Assembly (NCBI GenBank): GCA_947630525.1 | Contig: CANRHW010000007.1 | Span: forward strand, 1-17,372 | Origin: an uncultured Clostridia bacterium | GTDB taxonomy: Bacteria > Bacillota > Clostridia > UMGS1883 | Reading direction: 5' to 3' | Length of the DNA: 17,372 nucleotides | Shown: positions 6,813-13,666 of the stretch, piece after piece | How the letters are laid out: each line of letters begins with the position of its first letter | Numbering within the stretch: position 1 is the first letter of the stretch | Made by a program: the position numbers and the translations under genes | Notes under the pieces: model-generated | The model's input: only the letters and a program-made list of their open reading frames with translations | What the model was told of the DNA's origin: nothing | Databases searched by the model: none

Positions 6813-6872
6813 GTGAAAAATAATTTAGCCGCATTTTTGAATAAATTTGAGACAAAGGAGGCGGAAAACTGA
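6813..6872 (+). CDS. 19-residue mini-ORF overlapping the spoIVA start
   Basis: A GTG start at 6813 is preceded by AAGGAGG (6798-6804) at an 8-base spacing. It encodes MKNNLAAFLNKFETKEAEN and stops at TGA 6870-6872, which shares its A with the spoIVA ATG (TGATG). The spoIVA ribosome site lies inside this mini-ORF. Both the ribosome site and the overlap argue that it is translated and couples spoIVA translation. Residues 5-12 (L, F, L and F at 5, 8, 9 and 12) could form a short amphipathic helix. I do not recognise it as a known family; it is not a SpoVM homologue by sequence. It could simply be a leader with no product function. Confidence 0.45.
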   Translation: MKNNLAAFLNKFETKEAEN

Positions 6873-8350
6873 TGTCCTCAGCTGAAATCTACGGAGATAT
6901 TGCCCGGCGCACCGGCGGCGATATCTACATCGGCGTAGTAGGCCCGGTCAGGACGGGCAAATCCACCTTTATCAAAAAGTTTATGGACACCATAGTTATC
7001 CCCAATATCGGCGATCAATACAGGAGGGCCCGCACCCAGGATGAACTGCCCCAAAGCGCCGCCGGCCGGACAATCATGACCACCGAGCCGAAGTTTATCC
7101 CCAACGAGGCCGTCAGCGTCTCGCTGGACGGAAACACGGAATTTCGGGTACGGCTCATTGACTGCGTGGGTTACATAGTAGATTCCGCTCGGGGACATAC
7201 CGACGAGGACGGGCCGCGCATGGTGAGCACCCCCTGGTTCGAGGAGGACATCGAGTTCGACAAGGCCGCCGAGATAGGCACCCGCAAGGTCATATGCGAG
7301 CACAGCACCATCGGTATTGTTATGACTACCGACGGCAGCATTTGCGATATTCCCCGGTCCGATTACGTCTCCGCCGAAGAACGGGTAGTGGCCGAGCTGC
7401 GGGAGATCGACAAGCCCTTTATCATCGTCCTCAACTCCGCCGCCCCCGCCTCGGCTCAGACTCAAAAGCTCCGCCGCGAGCTGGAAGAAAAATACAGCAC
7501 GCCGGTCGTCGCCGTGAGCTGCCTTGAATTGAGCGGCGGCGATATTGAGGAGATAATAAAGACCGTGCTCTATGAGTTCCCCGTCAGCGAGCTCAGTGTT
7601 GAGCTGCCCCGGTGGATAGACGCGCTGCCCATGGATCATTATTTGAAAAAGTCGGTGTTTTCCGCCGTGCGGGAAAGGCTGCTCCCTCTGTGCAAGATCA
7701 GCCAGATAAAAGCCGCCGTGGCGTCCCTTGCGGAAAACGAGTACATAAAATCCGCCTCGGTGGAACGTATCAGCCCCGACAAGGGCAACGCCAGGATAAG
7801 CGTAGCCGCTGTGGACGGCTTGTTTTACCGGGTGATAAGCGAGACTACAGGCATTGAATTAAAGGACGACGAGGCCCTTATTGACTTTGTCACCGAAATG
7901 GCAAAGGTTCAGAAAAAATACAGCAAACTGGAGTACGCCCTGCATGAGGTGGAGCAGACCGGTTACGGAATAGTTTTCCCGTCTATCGAGGAGCTCACTC
8001 TCAAGGAACCCGAAATAATGAAGCAGGGGGGCCGCTTCGGAGTACGGCTCAGGGCCAGCGCGCCAAGTATCCACCTTATCAAGGCCCAAATAGAGACCGA
8101 AATAAATCCCATTGTCGGCAGCGAAAAACAGAGCGAAGACCTGGTAAATTATCTTATGTCCGAATTTGAAAGCGACCCCATAAAGATTTGGGGCAGCAAT
8201 ATCTTTGGCAAATCATTGCACGAACTGGTCAACGAGGGGCTCAATACCAAGCTTAGCAAGATGCCGTCCGAGGCCAGGAGCAAGCTCCAGGAGACCCTTG
8301 AAAAAATCATAAACGAGGGCTCCGGCGGACTTATCTGTATTATATTGTGA
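6872..8350 (+). CDS. spoIVA: Stage IV sporulation protein A (spore coat morphogenetic ATPase)
   Basis: SpoIVA polymerises with ATP hydrolysis on the outer forespore membrane in the mother cell and forms the basement layer on which the coat assembles. At 492 residues this matches the Bacillus subtilis length exactly. The Walker A motif GPVRTGKST is at 24-32 with Lys30, the sensor threonines are in TIMTTEPKF (Thr70, Thr71), and Walker B is LIDCVGY with Asp97. The C-terminus ends in GGLICIIL, typical of the family's membrane-proximal tail. The AAAGGAGG site (6854-6861) is 10 bases from the ATG and lies inside an upstream mini-ORF that overlaps this start. Presence of this gene marks the host as an endospore former. 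A structured 420-base intergenic region follows. Confidence 0.98.
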   Translation: MSSAEIYGDIARRTGGDIYIGVVGPVRTGKSTFIKKFMDTIVIPNIGDQYRRARTQDELPQSAAGRTIMTTEPKFIPNEAVSVSLDGNTEFRVRLIDCVGYIVDSARGHTDEDGPRMVSTPWFEEDIEFDKAAEIGTRKVICEHSTIGIVMTTDGSICDIPRSDYVSAEERVVAELREIDKPFIIVLNSAAPASAQTQKLRRELEEKYSTPVVAVSCLELSGGDIEEIIKTVLYEFPVSELSVELPRWIDALPMDHYLKKSVFSAVRERLLPLCKISQIKAAVASLAENEYIKSASVERISPDKGNARISVAAVDGLFYRVISETTGIELKDDEALIDFVTEMAKVQKKYSKLEYALHEVEQTGYGIVFPSIEELTLKEPEIMKQGGRFGVRLRASAPSIHLIKAQIETEINPIVGSEKQSEDLVNYLMSEFESDPIKIWGSNIFGKSLHELVNEGLNTKLSKMPSEARSKLQETLEKIINEGSGGLICIIL

Positions 8351-8402
8351 ATTATCATTGTTACGGCAGCCATTCCCGCAAAATTTAACAAAAAACTTTT
8401 AT

Positions 8403-8431
8403 ACAGTCTCGGGTACACGCCCCGGGACTGT
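8403..8431 (-). repeat. GCGTGTA hairpin, copy C (short form, inverted)
   Basis: The arms ACAGTCTCGGG and CCCGGGACTGT (11 bp, one T-G wobble) enclose TACACGC, the reverse complement of the loop in copies A and B. Its 29 bases are identical to copy D at 8666-8694. There is no T-run on the plus side (TCAAATTG follows). Confidence 0.8.
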
Positions 8432-8458
8432 CAAATTGATGACAAACCCTGTGAACAA

Positions 8459-8541
8459 TGGGGATAGCTCGAAAGGGAACTCCCTTTCGATAGAAAACAT
8501 AAAATCCCGGGGCGTGTACCCGGGATTTTATACTTTAATCG
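8459..8541 (+). repeat. Dispersed structured repeat, copy B (leader plus GCGTGTA hairpin)
   Basis: This is the second long copy, about 90% identical to 2136-2218. The leader carries a perfect 9-bp hairpin (8469-8477 with 8482-8490, loop AACT). The main hairpin is 13 bp (8499-8511 with 8519-8531) around the loop GCGTGTA. Where the outer stem differs from copy A, the two arms change together (A-T here for C-G in copy A). No strong T-run follows, so termination is not its obvious role. Confidence 0.8.
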
Positions 8542-8546
8542 GGGTA

Positions 8547-8574
8547 GCAATATTATTTTTTTAAATAATATTGC
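8547..8574. repeat. AT-rich 12-bp perfect hairpin in the spoIVA-gntR gap
   Basis: GCAATATTATTT (8547-8558) pairs perfectly with AAATAATATTGC (8563-8574) around TTTT. It directly follows repeat copy B and is followed by a short tandem GTAAGC GTAAGC. Function unknown. Confidence 0.6.
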
Positions 8575-8607
8575 GTAAGCGTAAGCGCCCGATGCGGAGA
8601 GGTTCTC

Positions 8608-8660
8608 TCAAAGGGGAACCGTCCGGGTTCCCCTTTGAAGAGCGCTGACCTTTGTCAGCG
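8608..8660. repeat. Two adjacent hairpins in the spoIVA-gntR gap
   Basis: The first is TCAAAGGGGAACC (8608-8620) pairing perfectly with GGTTCCCCTTTGA (8626-8638) around GTCCG. The second is CGCTGAC (8643-8649) with GTCAGCG (8654-8660) around CTTT. Together with the flanking elements they fill 8351-8713, a stretch with no credible gene. The first resembles in design the hairpin after tRNA-Leu (6559-6599), which also has a GGGANCC/GGTTCCC core. Confidence 0.6.
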
Positions 8661-8665
8661 GTCTG

Positions 8666-8703
8666 ACAGTCTCGGGTACACGCCCCGGGACTGTAATTTT
8701 TTT
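8666..8703 (+). terminator. GCGTGTA hairpin copy D, terminator-like on the plus strand
   Basis: The stem-loop 8666-8694 is identical to copy C and here is followed by AA and seven T (8697-8703), fitting an intrinsic terminator reading rightwards. It would end transcripts from spoIVA or from the structured gap just before the promoter of the GntR-ABC unit at 8714. Confidence 0.65.
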
Positions 8704-8713
8704 AAAAAAGCTA

Positions 8714-8756
8714 TTGACAAAACTGTTATAACTGTATATAATAGATATATACAGTT
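8714..8756 (+). promoter_or_regulatory. Promoter and palindromic operator of the gntR-ABC unit
   Basis: TTGACA (8714-8719) and TATAAT (8737-8742) are perfect and 17 bases apart. An 11-bp inverted repeat, AACTGTATATA (8730-8740) and TATATACAGTT (8746-8756) with a 5-base centre, covers the -10 and the start-point region. A protein dimer there would block RNA polymerase, so autorepression by the adjacent GntR protein is likely. An extra ACTGT half-site lies at 8722-8726. Confidence 0.8.
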
Positions 8757-8772
8757 GAAGGGAGGGCAAGCG

Positions 8773-9144
8773 TTGAATATTTTTATTGACAACAAAAGCG
8801 GCTCGCCGATATATGACCAGATATACTCCCAAATCAAAAATCAAATAATAAGCGGAGCCCTCAAAGAAGACGACCCCCTGCCGTCCATAAGGAGCCTGGC
8901 CCGGGACCTGCGCATCAGCTTTATCACTACAAAACGGGCCTACGACGAACTGGAAAAGGAGGGCTTTATCTACACCATACCGGCCAAGGGCTGTTACGTT
9001 GCTCAAAAGAACATCGAGCTTTTGAGAGAGGAAAAGCTGCAAAAAATCGAAGAGCATATCGGCGAAATAGTCAAGCTGGCCGCCGCTTGTAATTTAAGTA
9101 GGGACGATGTTATTTCCATGTTAACATTTGAAATGGAGGAATAA
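8773..9144 (+). CDS. GntR-family repressor, YtrA subfamily
   Basis: The start is TTG at 8773, preceded by GGAGGG (8761-8766) at a 6-base spacing; an upstream ATG would run through the operator and terminator and is rejected. The 123 residues contain an N-terminal winged helix-turn-helix (SPIYDQIYSQI to GCYVAQ, about 11-75) with the typical LPSIRSLARDL recognition region. A short helical tail of about 40 residues follows. That small C-terminus, lacking a ligand domain, is the mark of the YtrA subgroup, whose members repress ABC exporter genes and respond to cell-wall antibiotics in Bacillus. The stop overlaps the ATPase start by one base (TAATG). The palindrome at 8730-8756 is its probable operator; the inducer is unknown. 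Confidence 0.9.
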   Translation: MNIFIDNKSGSPIYDQIYSQIKNQIISGALKEDDPLPSIRSLARDLRISFITTKRAYDELEKEGFIYTIPAKGCYVAQKNIELLREEKLQKIEEHIGEIVKLAAACNLSRDDVISMLTFEMEE

Positions 9145-9977
9145 TGGTGAACGCGCTTGAAATCAGAGAACTGACAAAAAAATATAAGGATTTTACTCTC
9201 GACAGGCTTAGTCTAACTCTGCCGGGAGGCTGTATAATGGGCCTTGTGGGGGAGAACGGCGCCGGAAAAAGCACCGCGATAAAGCTCGCGCTGGGTATGA
9301 TTAGCAGGGACGGCGGCGCCGTGACCATCCTGGGCAGCGACGACCCCGGTTCCGTCAAGGAGGACTTAGGCGTTATCCTTGACGAGGTGGGCATACCCGA
9401 GTGCTTGAACGTCCGCCAGGTGGGCAAAATCATGGCCGGAACCTTTGCCCGCTGGGACGCCTCCGGGTATGACGCCCTTGTAAAAAAGCTGAGATTGCCG
9501 GAGGATAAGTCGTTCAAGGACTTTTCCAAGGGCATGAGGATGAAGTTGGGCTTTGCAATAGCTCTGTCCCACGGGGCCCGGCTGCTGCTCCTCGACGAGG
9601 CCACCAGCGGCCTTGACCCGGTGGCCCGGGACGAGGTGCTGGACCTGCTGAGGGATTTTGCGGGCGACGACGGTCACTCCGTCCTCATTTCCTCCCACAT
9701 TGTCAGCGACCTTGAAAAGGTCTGCGACTATATAGCCTTTCTTCACAAGGGGCGGCTTCTGCTGTGCGAGGAAAAGGACAGACTTTTGGAGGAATACTGC
9801 ATCGTCCGCGGCACGGCGGAGGAACTGGATAAGATAGAGGGCCTGCTCCACGAAAAAATCACTCCCTACGGAGCGGAGGCTCTGGCCCGCCGGGCAGCCG
9901 TGCCCTCGGGCGCGAATGTGAGCCCGGTCAGTATTGAGGAGCTGTTTGTGCTGATGGTAAAGGAGGGAAATAAATGA
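9144..9977 (+). CDS. ABC transporter ATP-binding protein (YtrB/BcrA-like)
   Basis: This 277-residue nucleotide-binding subunit has Walker A GENGAGKS at 36-43, the signature as SKGMR at 128-132 (the variant usual in this subgroup rather than LSGGQ), and Walker B RLLLLDE at 146-152 with Glu152. The D-loop SGLD is at 155-158 and the H-loop is His185. The Q-loop position carries the LDEVG form, also common in these exporters. It overlaps the permease gene by ATGA (9974-9977), and an upstream repressor of the YtrA type completes the unit. Such modules often export or sense peptides or wall-active compounds; the substrate here is not known. ATG at 9144 is used because it overlaps the gntR stop and follows GGAGG; GTG at 9147 is possible. 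Confidence 0.95.
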   Translation: MVNALEIRELTKKYKDFTLDRLSLTLPGGCIMGLVGENGAGKSTAIKLALGMISRDGGAVTILGSDDPGSVKEDLGVILDEVGIPECLNVRQVGKIMAGTFARWDASGYDALVKKLRLPEDKSFKDFSKGMRMKLGFAIALSHGARLLLLDEATSGLDPVARDEVLDLLRDFAGDDGHSVLISSHIVSDLEKVCDYIAFLHKGRLLLCEEKDRLLEEYCIVRGTAEELDKIEGLLHEKITPYGAEALARRAAVPSGANVSPVSIEELFVLMVKEGNK

Positions 9978-10603
9978 AAGGACTGCTTTTAAAGGACTGG
10001 TACATGACCGTAAAATATTGTAGGAGTTATTTGCTGATAGTGGGCGTATTTATAGCGGTACAGGCCTTTAGTCCAAATTACTTTTATGCTTTTTACGCCG
10101 GCATAATGGCGGGCCTGATACCCGTGACGCTTATCAGCTATGACGAGCGCAGCAAGTGGACGGTTTACAGCTGCGCTTTGCCTTACACCCGCGCCCAGCT
10201 CGTGTCGGCCAAGTACATTGTCGGCGGCGCCGCCCAGCTTGCCGCGATGGTTGTTATGGGTACGGTGCAGGCCGTAAAGCTGTGCGCCGCCGGCAGCTTT
10301 TCGCTGGGCGGTTTCGCGGGCTTTTTGGCTTTGCAGCTGTTCATGTCGTCCATTATCTGCTCAATAAATCTGCCCTTTGTTTTTAAATTCGGAGTAGAAA
10401 AGGGCCGCATATCATATTATGTAATAATTATCGCGTCCTTTGCCGTCATCGGCGCCATCGGAGGCGTGGCGATGATTTCGGGCATGTCGGCCGGATTTAA
10501 CTATGGTATTTTATCGCCGGTCTTTCTGGCGGTGGGCATAGGAGCCTACGCCCTGTCGTGGCTGCTGTCGGTGAAGTTTTACAGCAAGCGTGAGCTTGGA
10601 TAA
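9974..10603 (+). CDS. ABC-2 type permease subunit
   Basis: This 209-residue membrane protein has about six hydrophobic helices: roughly 17-33, 36-53, 75-95, 105-125, 142-165 and 178-198. It matches the layout of small ABC-2 permeases that pair with BcrA/YtrB-type ATPases. The N-terminus LLLKDWYM is characteristic of this permease group, in which a short amphipathic stretch precedes TM1. Translation is coupled to the ATPase by the ATGA overlap. A strong terminator follows 16 bases after the stop, ending the three-gene unit. There is no third transporter subunit or extracellular domain, so the complex is probably a homodimeric permease with two ATPases. Confidence 0.88.
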   Translation: MKGLLLKDWYMTVKYCRSYLLIVGVFIAVQAFSPNYFYAFYAGIMAGLIPVTLISYDERSKWTVYSCALPYTRAQLVSAKYIVGGAAQLAAMVVMGTVQAVKLCAAGSFSLGGFAGFLALQLFMSSIICSINLPFVFKFGVEKGRISYYVIIIASFAVIGAIGGVAMISGMSAGFNYGILSPVFLAVGIGAYALSWLLSVKFYSKRELG

Positions 10604-10619
10604 ATGCGGAACCATGCGC

Positions 10620-10662
10620 AAAAAAGCAAGGCGGACGGCCAGGCCGTCCGCTTTGCTTTTTT
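10620..10662. terminator. Bidirectional intrinsic terminator
   Basis: AAAAAAGCAAGGCGGACGGCC pairs almost perfectly (one G-T) with the right arm ending GCTTTGCTTTTTT. With an A-run on one side and a T-run on the other, it can stop both the ABC operon and the converging gene at 10671-11237. Confidence 0.92.
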
Positions 10663-10670
10663 GCGGTGTG

Positions 10671-11237
10671 CTATAAAACCACATATATGTACTCCCCGGC
10701 GGCTTTTGCGCCCTCGATTGAGGGAAAGGGGGCCGGGTCGCCGGGCGTATGCTTCACCGCCAGGGCGTAACGGTCGCCGCTTTTGCCGAAAAGGTAAAAC
10801 TTGTGTTTTTTGAAAGCGGCGTAAAAGGCGTTGTTACTAAGGGCAAACCGCACGTGCTCGTCGCCGGTGGGGTAGTCCCGGCCGGTGATTTTTTCCCAGC
10901 CAAAGTCCGGCAGCGGGAAGTATGGGTTTTCATTGGCGGGCCCGGCAGCGGGAGATACCTCCTCCTCCGCAGCCGGTTCACGTTCTTCCGCCCACCGACC
11001 GTAGAACATCTGCCGGCCTGACTGGGTTATGAGCAGAGCGCCGTATTTTGAGGTGTCAGTTTCGCGCACCAGTTTCCCGCCGGCAATATTGCCCAGGGGG
11101 ACGTTGCTCTCGCCGATGAGCCACACCTTCAGCGCCCCCATGACGCCGTTGACCCGCACCTCTATCCTGTCTTTGTCTATGAGCGCGTAGCCCCGGCCCA
11201 GCTCGGCAAGGGGCTTTAATTCTACTCTTTTTGTCAT
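10671..11237 (-). CDS. Protein of unknown function
   Basis: The product is 188 residues; I do not recognise the family. The N-terminal half (about 1-85) alternates charged and hydrophobic residues in a beta-rich pattern (DRIEVRVNGVMGALKVWLIG). An acidic, Pro/Ala-rich linker follows at about 86-100 (EREPAAEEEVSPAAGPA), then a second globular part containing FPLPDFGWEKI, and the C-terminus is hydrophobic (IYVVL). No membrane segment or signal peptide is visible, so it is probably cytoplasmic. An AAGGAG site lies upstream of the ATG. It stands alone, transcribed towards the ABC operon and divergently from groESL. Codon use resembles its neighbours, so a real gene is likely. Confidence 0.7.
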   Translation of the reverse strand: MTKRVELKPLAELGRGYALIDKDRIEVRVNGVMGALKVWLIGESNVPLGNIAGGKLVRETDTSKYGALLITQSGRQMFYGRWAEEREPAAEEEVSPAAGPANENPYFPLPDFGWEKITGRDYPTGDEHVRFALSNNAFYAAFKKHKFYLFGKSGDRYALAVKHTPGDPAPFPSIEGAKAAGEYIYVVL

Positions 11238-11386
11238 TAAAATATCGCTCCTTCCATATACTAATATTACGTTATGCGTCCGTTAAAATAAAATGATAAA
11301 AATATAAAAAGTAAAATAATTCAAGCAAAATCGAGAAAAACACAGTATTTTTGAGACAATTGCATATTATTTCCAAAAATCGGGGG

Positions 11387-11415
11387 TTGATATATAAATT
11401 GATAGGAAGTAATAT
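11387..11415 (+). promoter_or_regulatory. Sigma-A promoter of groESL
   Basis: TTGATA (11387-11392) and TAATAT (11410-11415) are 17 bases apart, directly upstream of the CIRCE operator. The geometry places the start point within or just before CIRCE, as in other HrcA-controlled operons. Confidence 0.8.
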
Positions 11416-11419
11416 ATTG

Positions 11420-11446
11420 TTAGCACTCAAAAGAGACGAGTGCTAA
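11420..11446 (+). promoter_or_regulatory. CIRCE operator (HrcA binding site)
   Basis: A perfect TTAGCACTC (11420-11428), nine bases, then GAGTGCTAA (11438-11446): every position of the CIRCE consensus is met. It indicates repression of groESL by HrcA, relieved by heat or misfolded protein. hrcA is not in the window. Confidence 0.98.
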
Positions 11447-11482
11447 CAGAATTGGTAAATATATATTTAGGAGGTAATATAC

Positions 11483-11767
11483 ATGAAAATCAAGCCTTTG
11501 GCTGACAGAGTTGTTATCAAGATGGTCGAGAGCGAAGAGACCACCAAGAGCGGCATAGTTCTGCCCGGCACCGCCAAGGAAAAGCCCCAGTATGCCGAAG
11601 TCGTGGCTGTCGGCCCCGGCGGCGTCGTTGACGGCAAGGAAGTAAAAATGGAAGTTGCCGTGGGCGACAAGGTCATCGTAAGCAAATACAGCGGCACAGA
11701 GGTTAAGCTGGACGGCGAGGAATATACCATCCTTCGCCAGAGCGATATCCTTGCAAAAATTGACTGA
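11483..11767 (+). CDS. groES: Co-chaperonin GroES
   Basis: This 94-residue protein has the standard length. It forms the heptameric lid of the GroEL chamber in the cytoplasm. The N-terminal KIKPLADRVVIK strand is followed by the mobile loop at about 17-35 with the GroEL-contacting IVL tripeptide at 25-27 (TTKSGIVLPGTAKEKPQ). The family signature GTEVKLDGEEY lies near the C-terminus. A strong AGGAGGT site precedes the ATG, and groEL follows after 26 bases. The pair is controlled by the CIRCE element upstream. Confidence 0.98.
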   Translation: MKIKPLADRVVIKMVESEETTKSGIVLPGTAKEKPQYAEVVAVGPGGVVDGKEVKMEVAVGDKVIVSKYSGTEVKLDGEEYTILRQSDILAKID

Positions 11768-11793
11768 GATCAACCGAATAGGAGGAATTAATT

Positions 11794-13425
11794 ATGGCTA
11801 AGCAGATAAAATTCGGCGAGGAAGCCCGCAAGGCTCTTGAAAGCGGCGTTAATCAGCTCGCCAATACCGTTAAGGTAACTCTCGGCCCCAAGGGCCGCAA
11901 CGTGGTTCTGGACAAGAAGTTCGGCTCGCCCCTCATCACCAACGACGGCGTTACTATCGCCAAGGAGATCGAGCTTGAGGACGCCTTTGAAAACATGGGC
12001 GCTCAGCTTGTAAAGGAGGTTGCCACTAAGACCAACGACGTTGCCGGCGACGGCACCACTACCGCCACTCTTCTGGCCCAGGCTTTGGTAAGAGAGGGCC
12101 TGCGCAACATTGCCGCCGGGGCAAACCCCATGGTGCTGCGCAAGGGCATCAGCAAGGCTGTGGACGCCGCCGTTGACAGCATTATGGCCGCCGCCAAGGC
12201 CGTTGAGGGCCGTGACGACATCGCCCGCGTGGCTTCCGTTTCCGCCGGAGATGAGAAGATAGGCGAGCTCGTTGCCGACGCTATGGAAAAGGTCAGCAAA
12301 GACGGCGTTATCACCGTTGAAGAGGGCAAGACCGCCGAGACCTACAGCGAGGTCGTTGAAGGTATGCAGTTCGACCGCGGCTATCTTTCTCCCTACATGG
12401 TCACCGACACCGAAAAGATGGAGGCCGATCTTGACGATCCCTACATTCTCATTACCGACAAGAAGATAAGCAATATTCAGGACATACTTCCCCTGCTTGA
12501 ACAGATCGTTCAGATGGGCAAAAAGCTCCTTATCATTGCCGAAGATATCGAGGGCGAAGCACTGACTACTCTTATAGTTAATAAGCTCCGCGGAACCTTT
12601 ACCTGCGTTGCCGTCAAGGCTCCGGGCTTTGGCGACCGCCGCAAGGCCATGCTTCAGGATATCGCCATCCTTACCGGCGGGCAGGTCATCAGCGACGAGC
12701 TGGGTCTCGATATAAAGGAGACCACCGTTGACCAGCTTGGCCGCTGCCGTCAGGCCAAGATACAGAAAGAAAACACTATTATCGTTGACGGTATGGGCGA
12801 CAGCAAGCTCATTGCCGACCGCGTAAGTCAGATACGCAGCGAAATAGAGAATACCACCAGCGACTTTGACCGTGAAAAGCTCCAGGAGCGTCTGGCCAAA
12901 CTTGCCGGCGGCGTAGCCGTTATCAAGGTCGGCGCCGCGACCGAAGTGGAGATGAAGGAGATGAAGCTCCGCATCGAGGACGCTCTCGCGGCCACCCGCG
13001 CGGCCGTTGAGGAAGGCATTGTTGCCGGCGGCGGCACCTGCTATATTGCGGCCACCAAGGCTGTCGAAAATCTTGTAGGCACTCTTTCCGGCGACGAAAA
13101 GACCGGCGCCGAGATCGTGCTCCGCGCCATTGAGGAGCCTGTAAAGCAGATTTGCGCCAATGCCGGCGTAGAGGGCGCCGTAGTTGTTGAAAAGATAAAG
13201 AACAGCGCCGCTGGCATGGGCTACAACGCTCTTACGGGCCAGTTTGTCGATATGATAAAGGACGGCATCGTAGATCCCGCCAAGGTGACCCGCAGCGCTC
13301 TCCAGAACGCCGCCAGCGCCGCCGGTATGATACTCACCACCGAAAGCGTAGTCGCCGACCTGCCCAGCAAGGAAAACGACGCCGCCGCTGCTCAGGCCGC
13401 GGCCATGGGCGGAGGAATGTATTAA
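11794..13425 (+). CDS. groEL: Chaperonin GroEL
   Basis: This 543-residue, full-length 60-kDa chaperonin folds client proteins in a double heptamer ring with GroES. ATP-binding motifs are TLGPKGRN near 29-36 and GDGTTTA with the catalytic Asp86. The apical domain contains the substrate-binding region around YLSPYMV, and GIVAGGGT marks the return to the equatorial domain. The C-terminus ends in a Gly/Met tail (AAMGGGMY), a shortened form of the GGM repeat. The AGGAGG ribosome site and the 26-base gap show cotranscription with groES. Codon use is strongly biased towards C/G-ending preferred codons, as expected for a highly expressed gene. Confidence 0.99.
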   Translation: MAKQIKFGEEARKALESGVNQLANTVKVTLGPKGRNVVLDKKFGSPLITNDGVTIAKEIELEDAFENMGAQLVKEVATKTNDVAGDGTTTATLLAQALVREGLRNIAAGANPMVLRKGISKAVDAAVDSIMAAAKAVEGRDDIARVASVSAGDEKIGELVADAMEKVSKDGVITVEEGKTAETYSEVVEGMQFDRGYLSPYMVTDTEKMEADLDDPYILITDKKISNIQDILPLLEQIVQMGKKLLIIAEDIEGEALTTLIVNKLRGTFTCVAVKAPGFGDRRKAMLQDIAILTGGQVISDELGLDIKETTVDQLGRCRQAKIQKENTIIVDGMGDSKLIADRVSQIRSEIENTTSDFDREKLQERLAKLAGGVAVIKVGAATEVEMKEMKLRIEDALAATRAAVEEGIVAGGGTCYIAATKAVENLVGTLSGDEKTGAEIVLRAIEEPVKQICANAGVEGAVVVEKIKNSAAGMGYNALTGQFVDMIKDGIVDPAKVTRSALQNAASAAGMILTTESVVADLPSKENDAAAAQAAAMGGGMY

Positions 13426-13438
13426 TTTAGCTTGCGTT

Positions 13439-13470
13439 AGCCCCTCCGGGAAATCCCGGAGGGGCTTTTA
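13439..13470 (+). terminator. Intrinsic terminator of groESL
   Basis: AGCCCCTCCGGG pairs with CCCGGAGGGGCT (12 bp, loop AAAT), followed by a short T-run (TTTTATAAT). It is 13 bases after the groEL stop. The rest of the gap to 13606 shows no gene or clear signal. Confidence 0.9.
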
Positions 13471-13606
13471 TAATGTCAGACTTAATAATGCGGTCGGGTT
13501 ATGAGGTCGTGCCATTGCCGTCAGCCGAATTACGTCTCCCAAAGGAAAAAATAAACGTGCCGATGTATCATTATGTAAACAAGTTGTAAAAGATGCTTTA
13601 AAACTC

Positions 13607-13636
13607 TTGATTTCCTACGGGCTTATGATGTATTAT
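13607..13636 (+). promoter_or_regulatory. Possible sigma-A promoter of the aldo/keto reductase gene
   Basis: TTGATT (13607-13612) and TATTAT (13631-13636) with an 18-base spacer, about 30 bases before the GTG start. The hexamers are imperfect. Confidence 0.4.
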
Positions 13637-13666
13637 ATAGTCATAAAAAAATGCGGAGGTGATCCT

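Noticed and set aside
6878..7639. 253-codon minus-strand frame opposite spoIVA
   Set aside because: Shadow of the spoIVA coding sequence; no motif and no ribosome site of note.
8358..8564. Small plus-strand frame of 68 codons after spoIVA
   Set aside because: Made almost wholly of repeat hairpins C and B; no credible start and the peptide recurs wherever the repeat does.
8403..8694. CRISPR array from the repeated hairpins
   Set aside because: Only a few copies, in both orientations, irregular spacing, no cas genes; structure fits hairpin elements instead.
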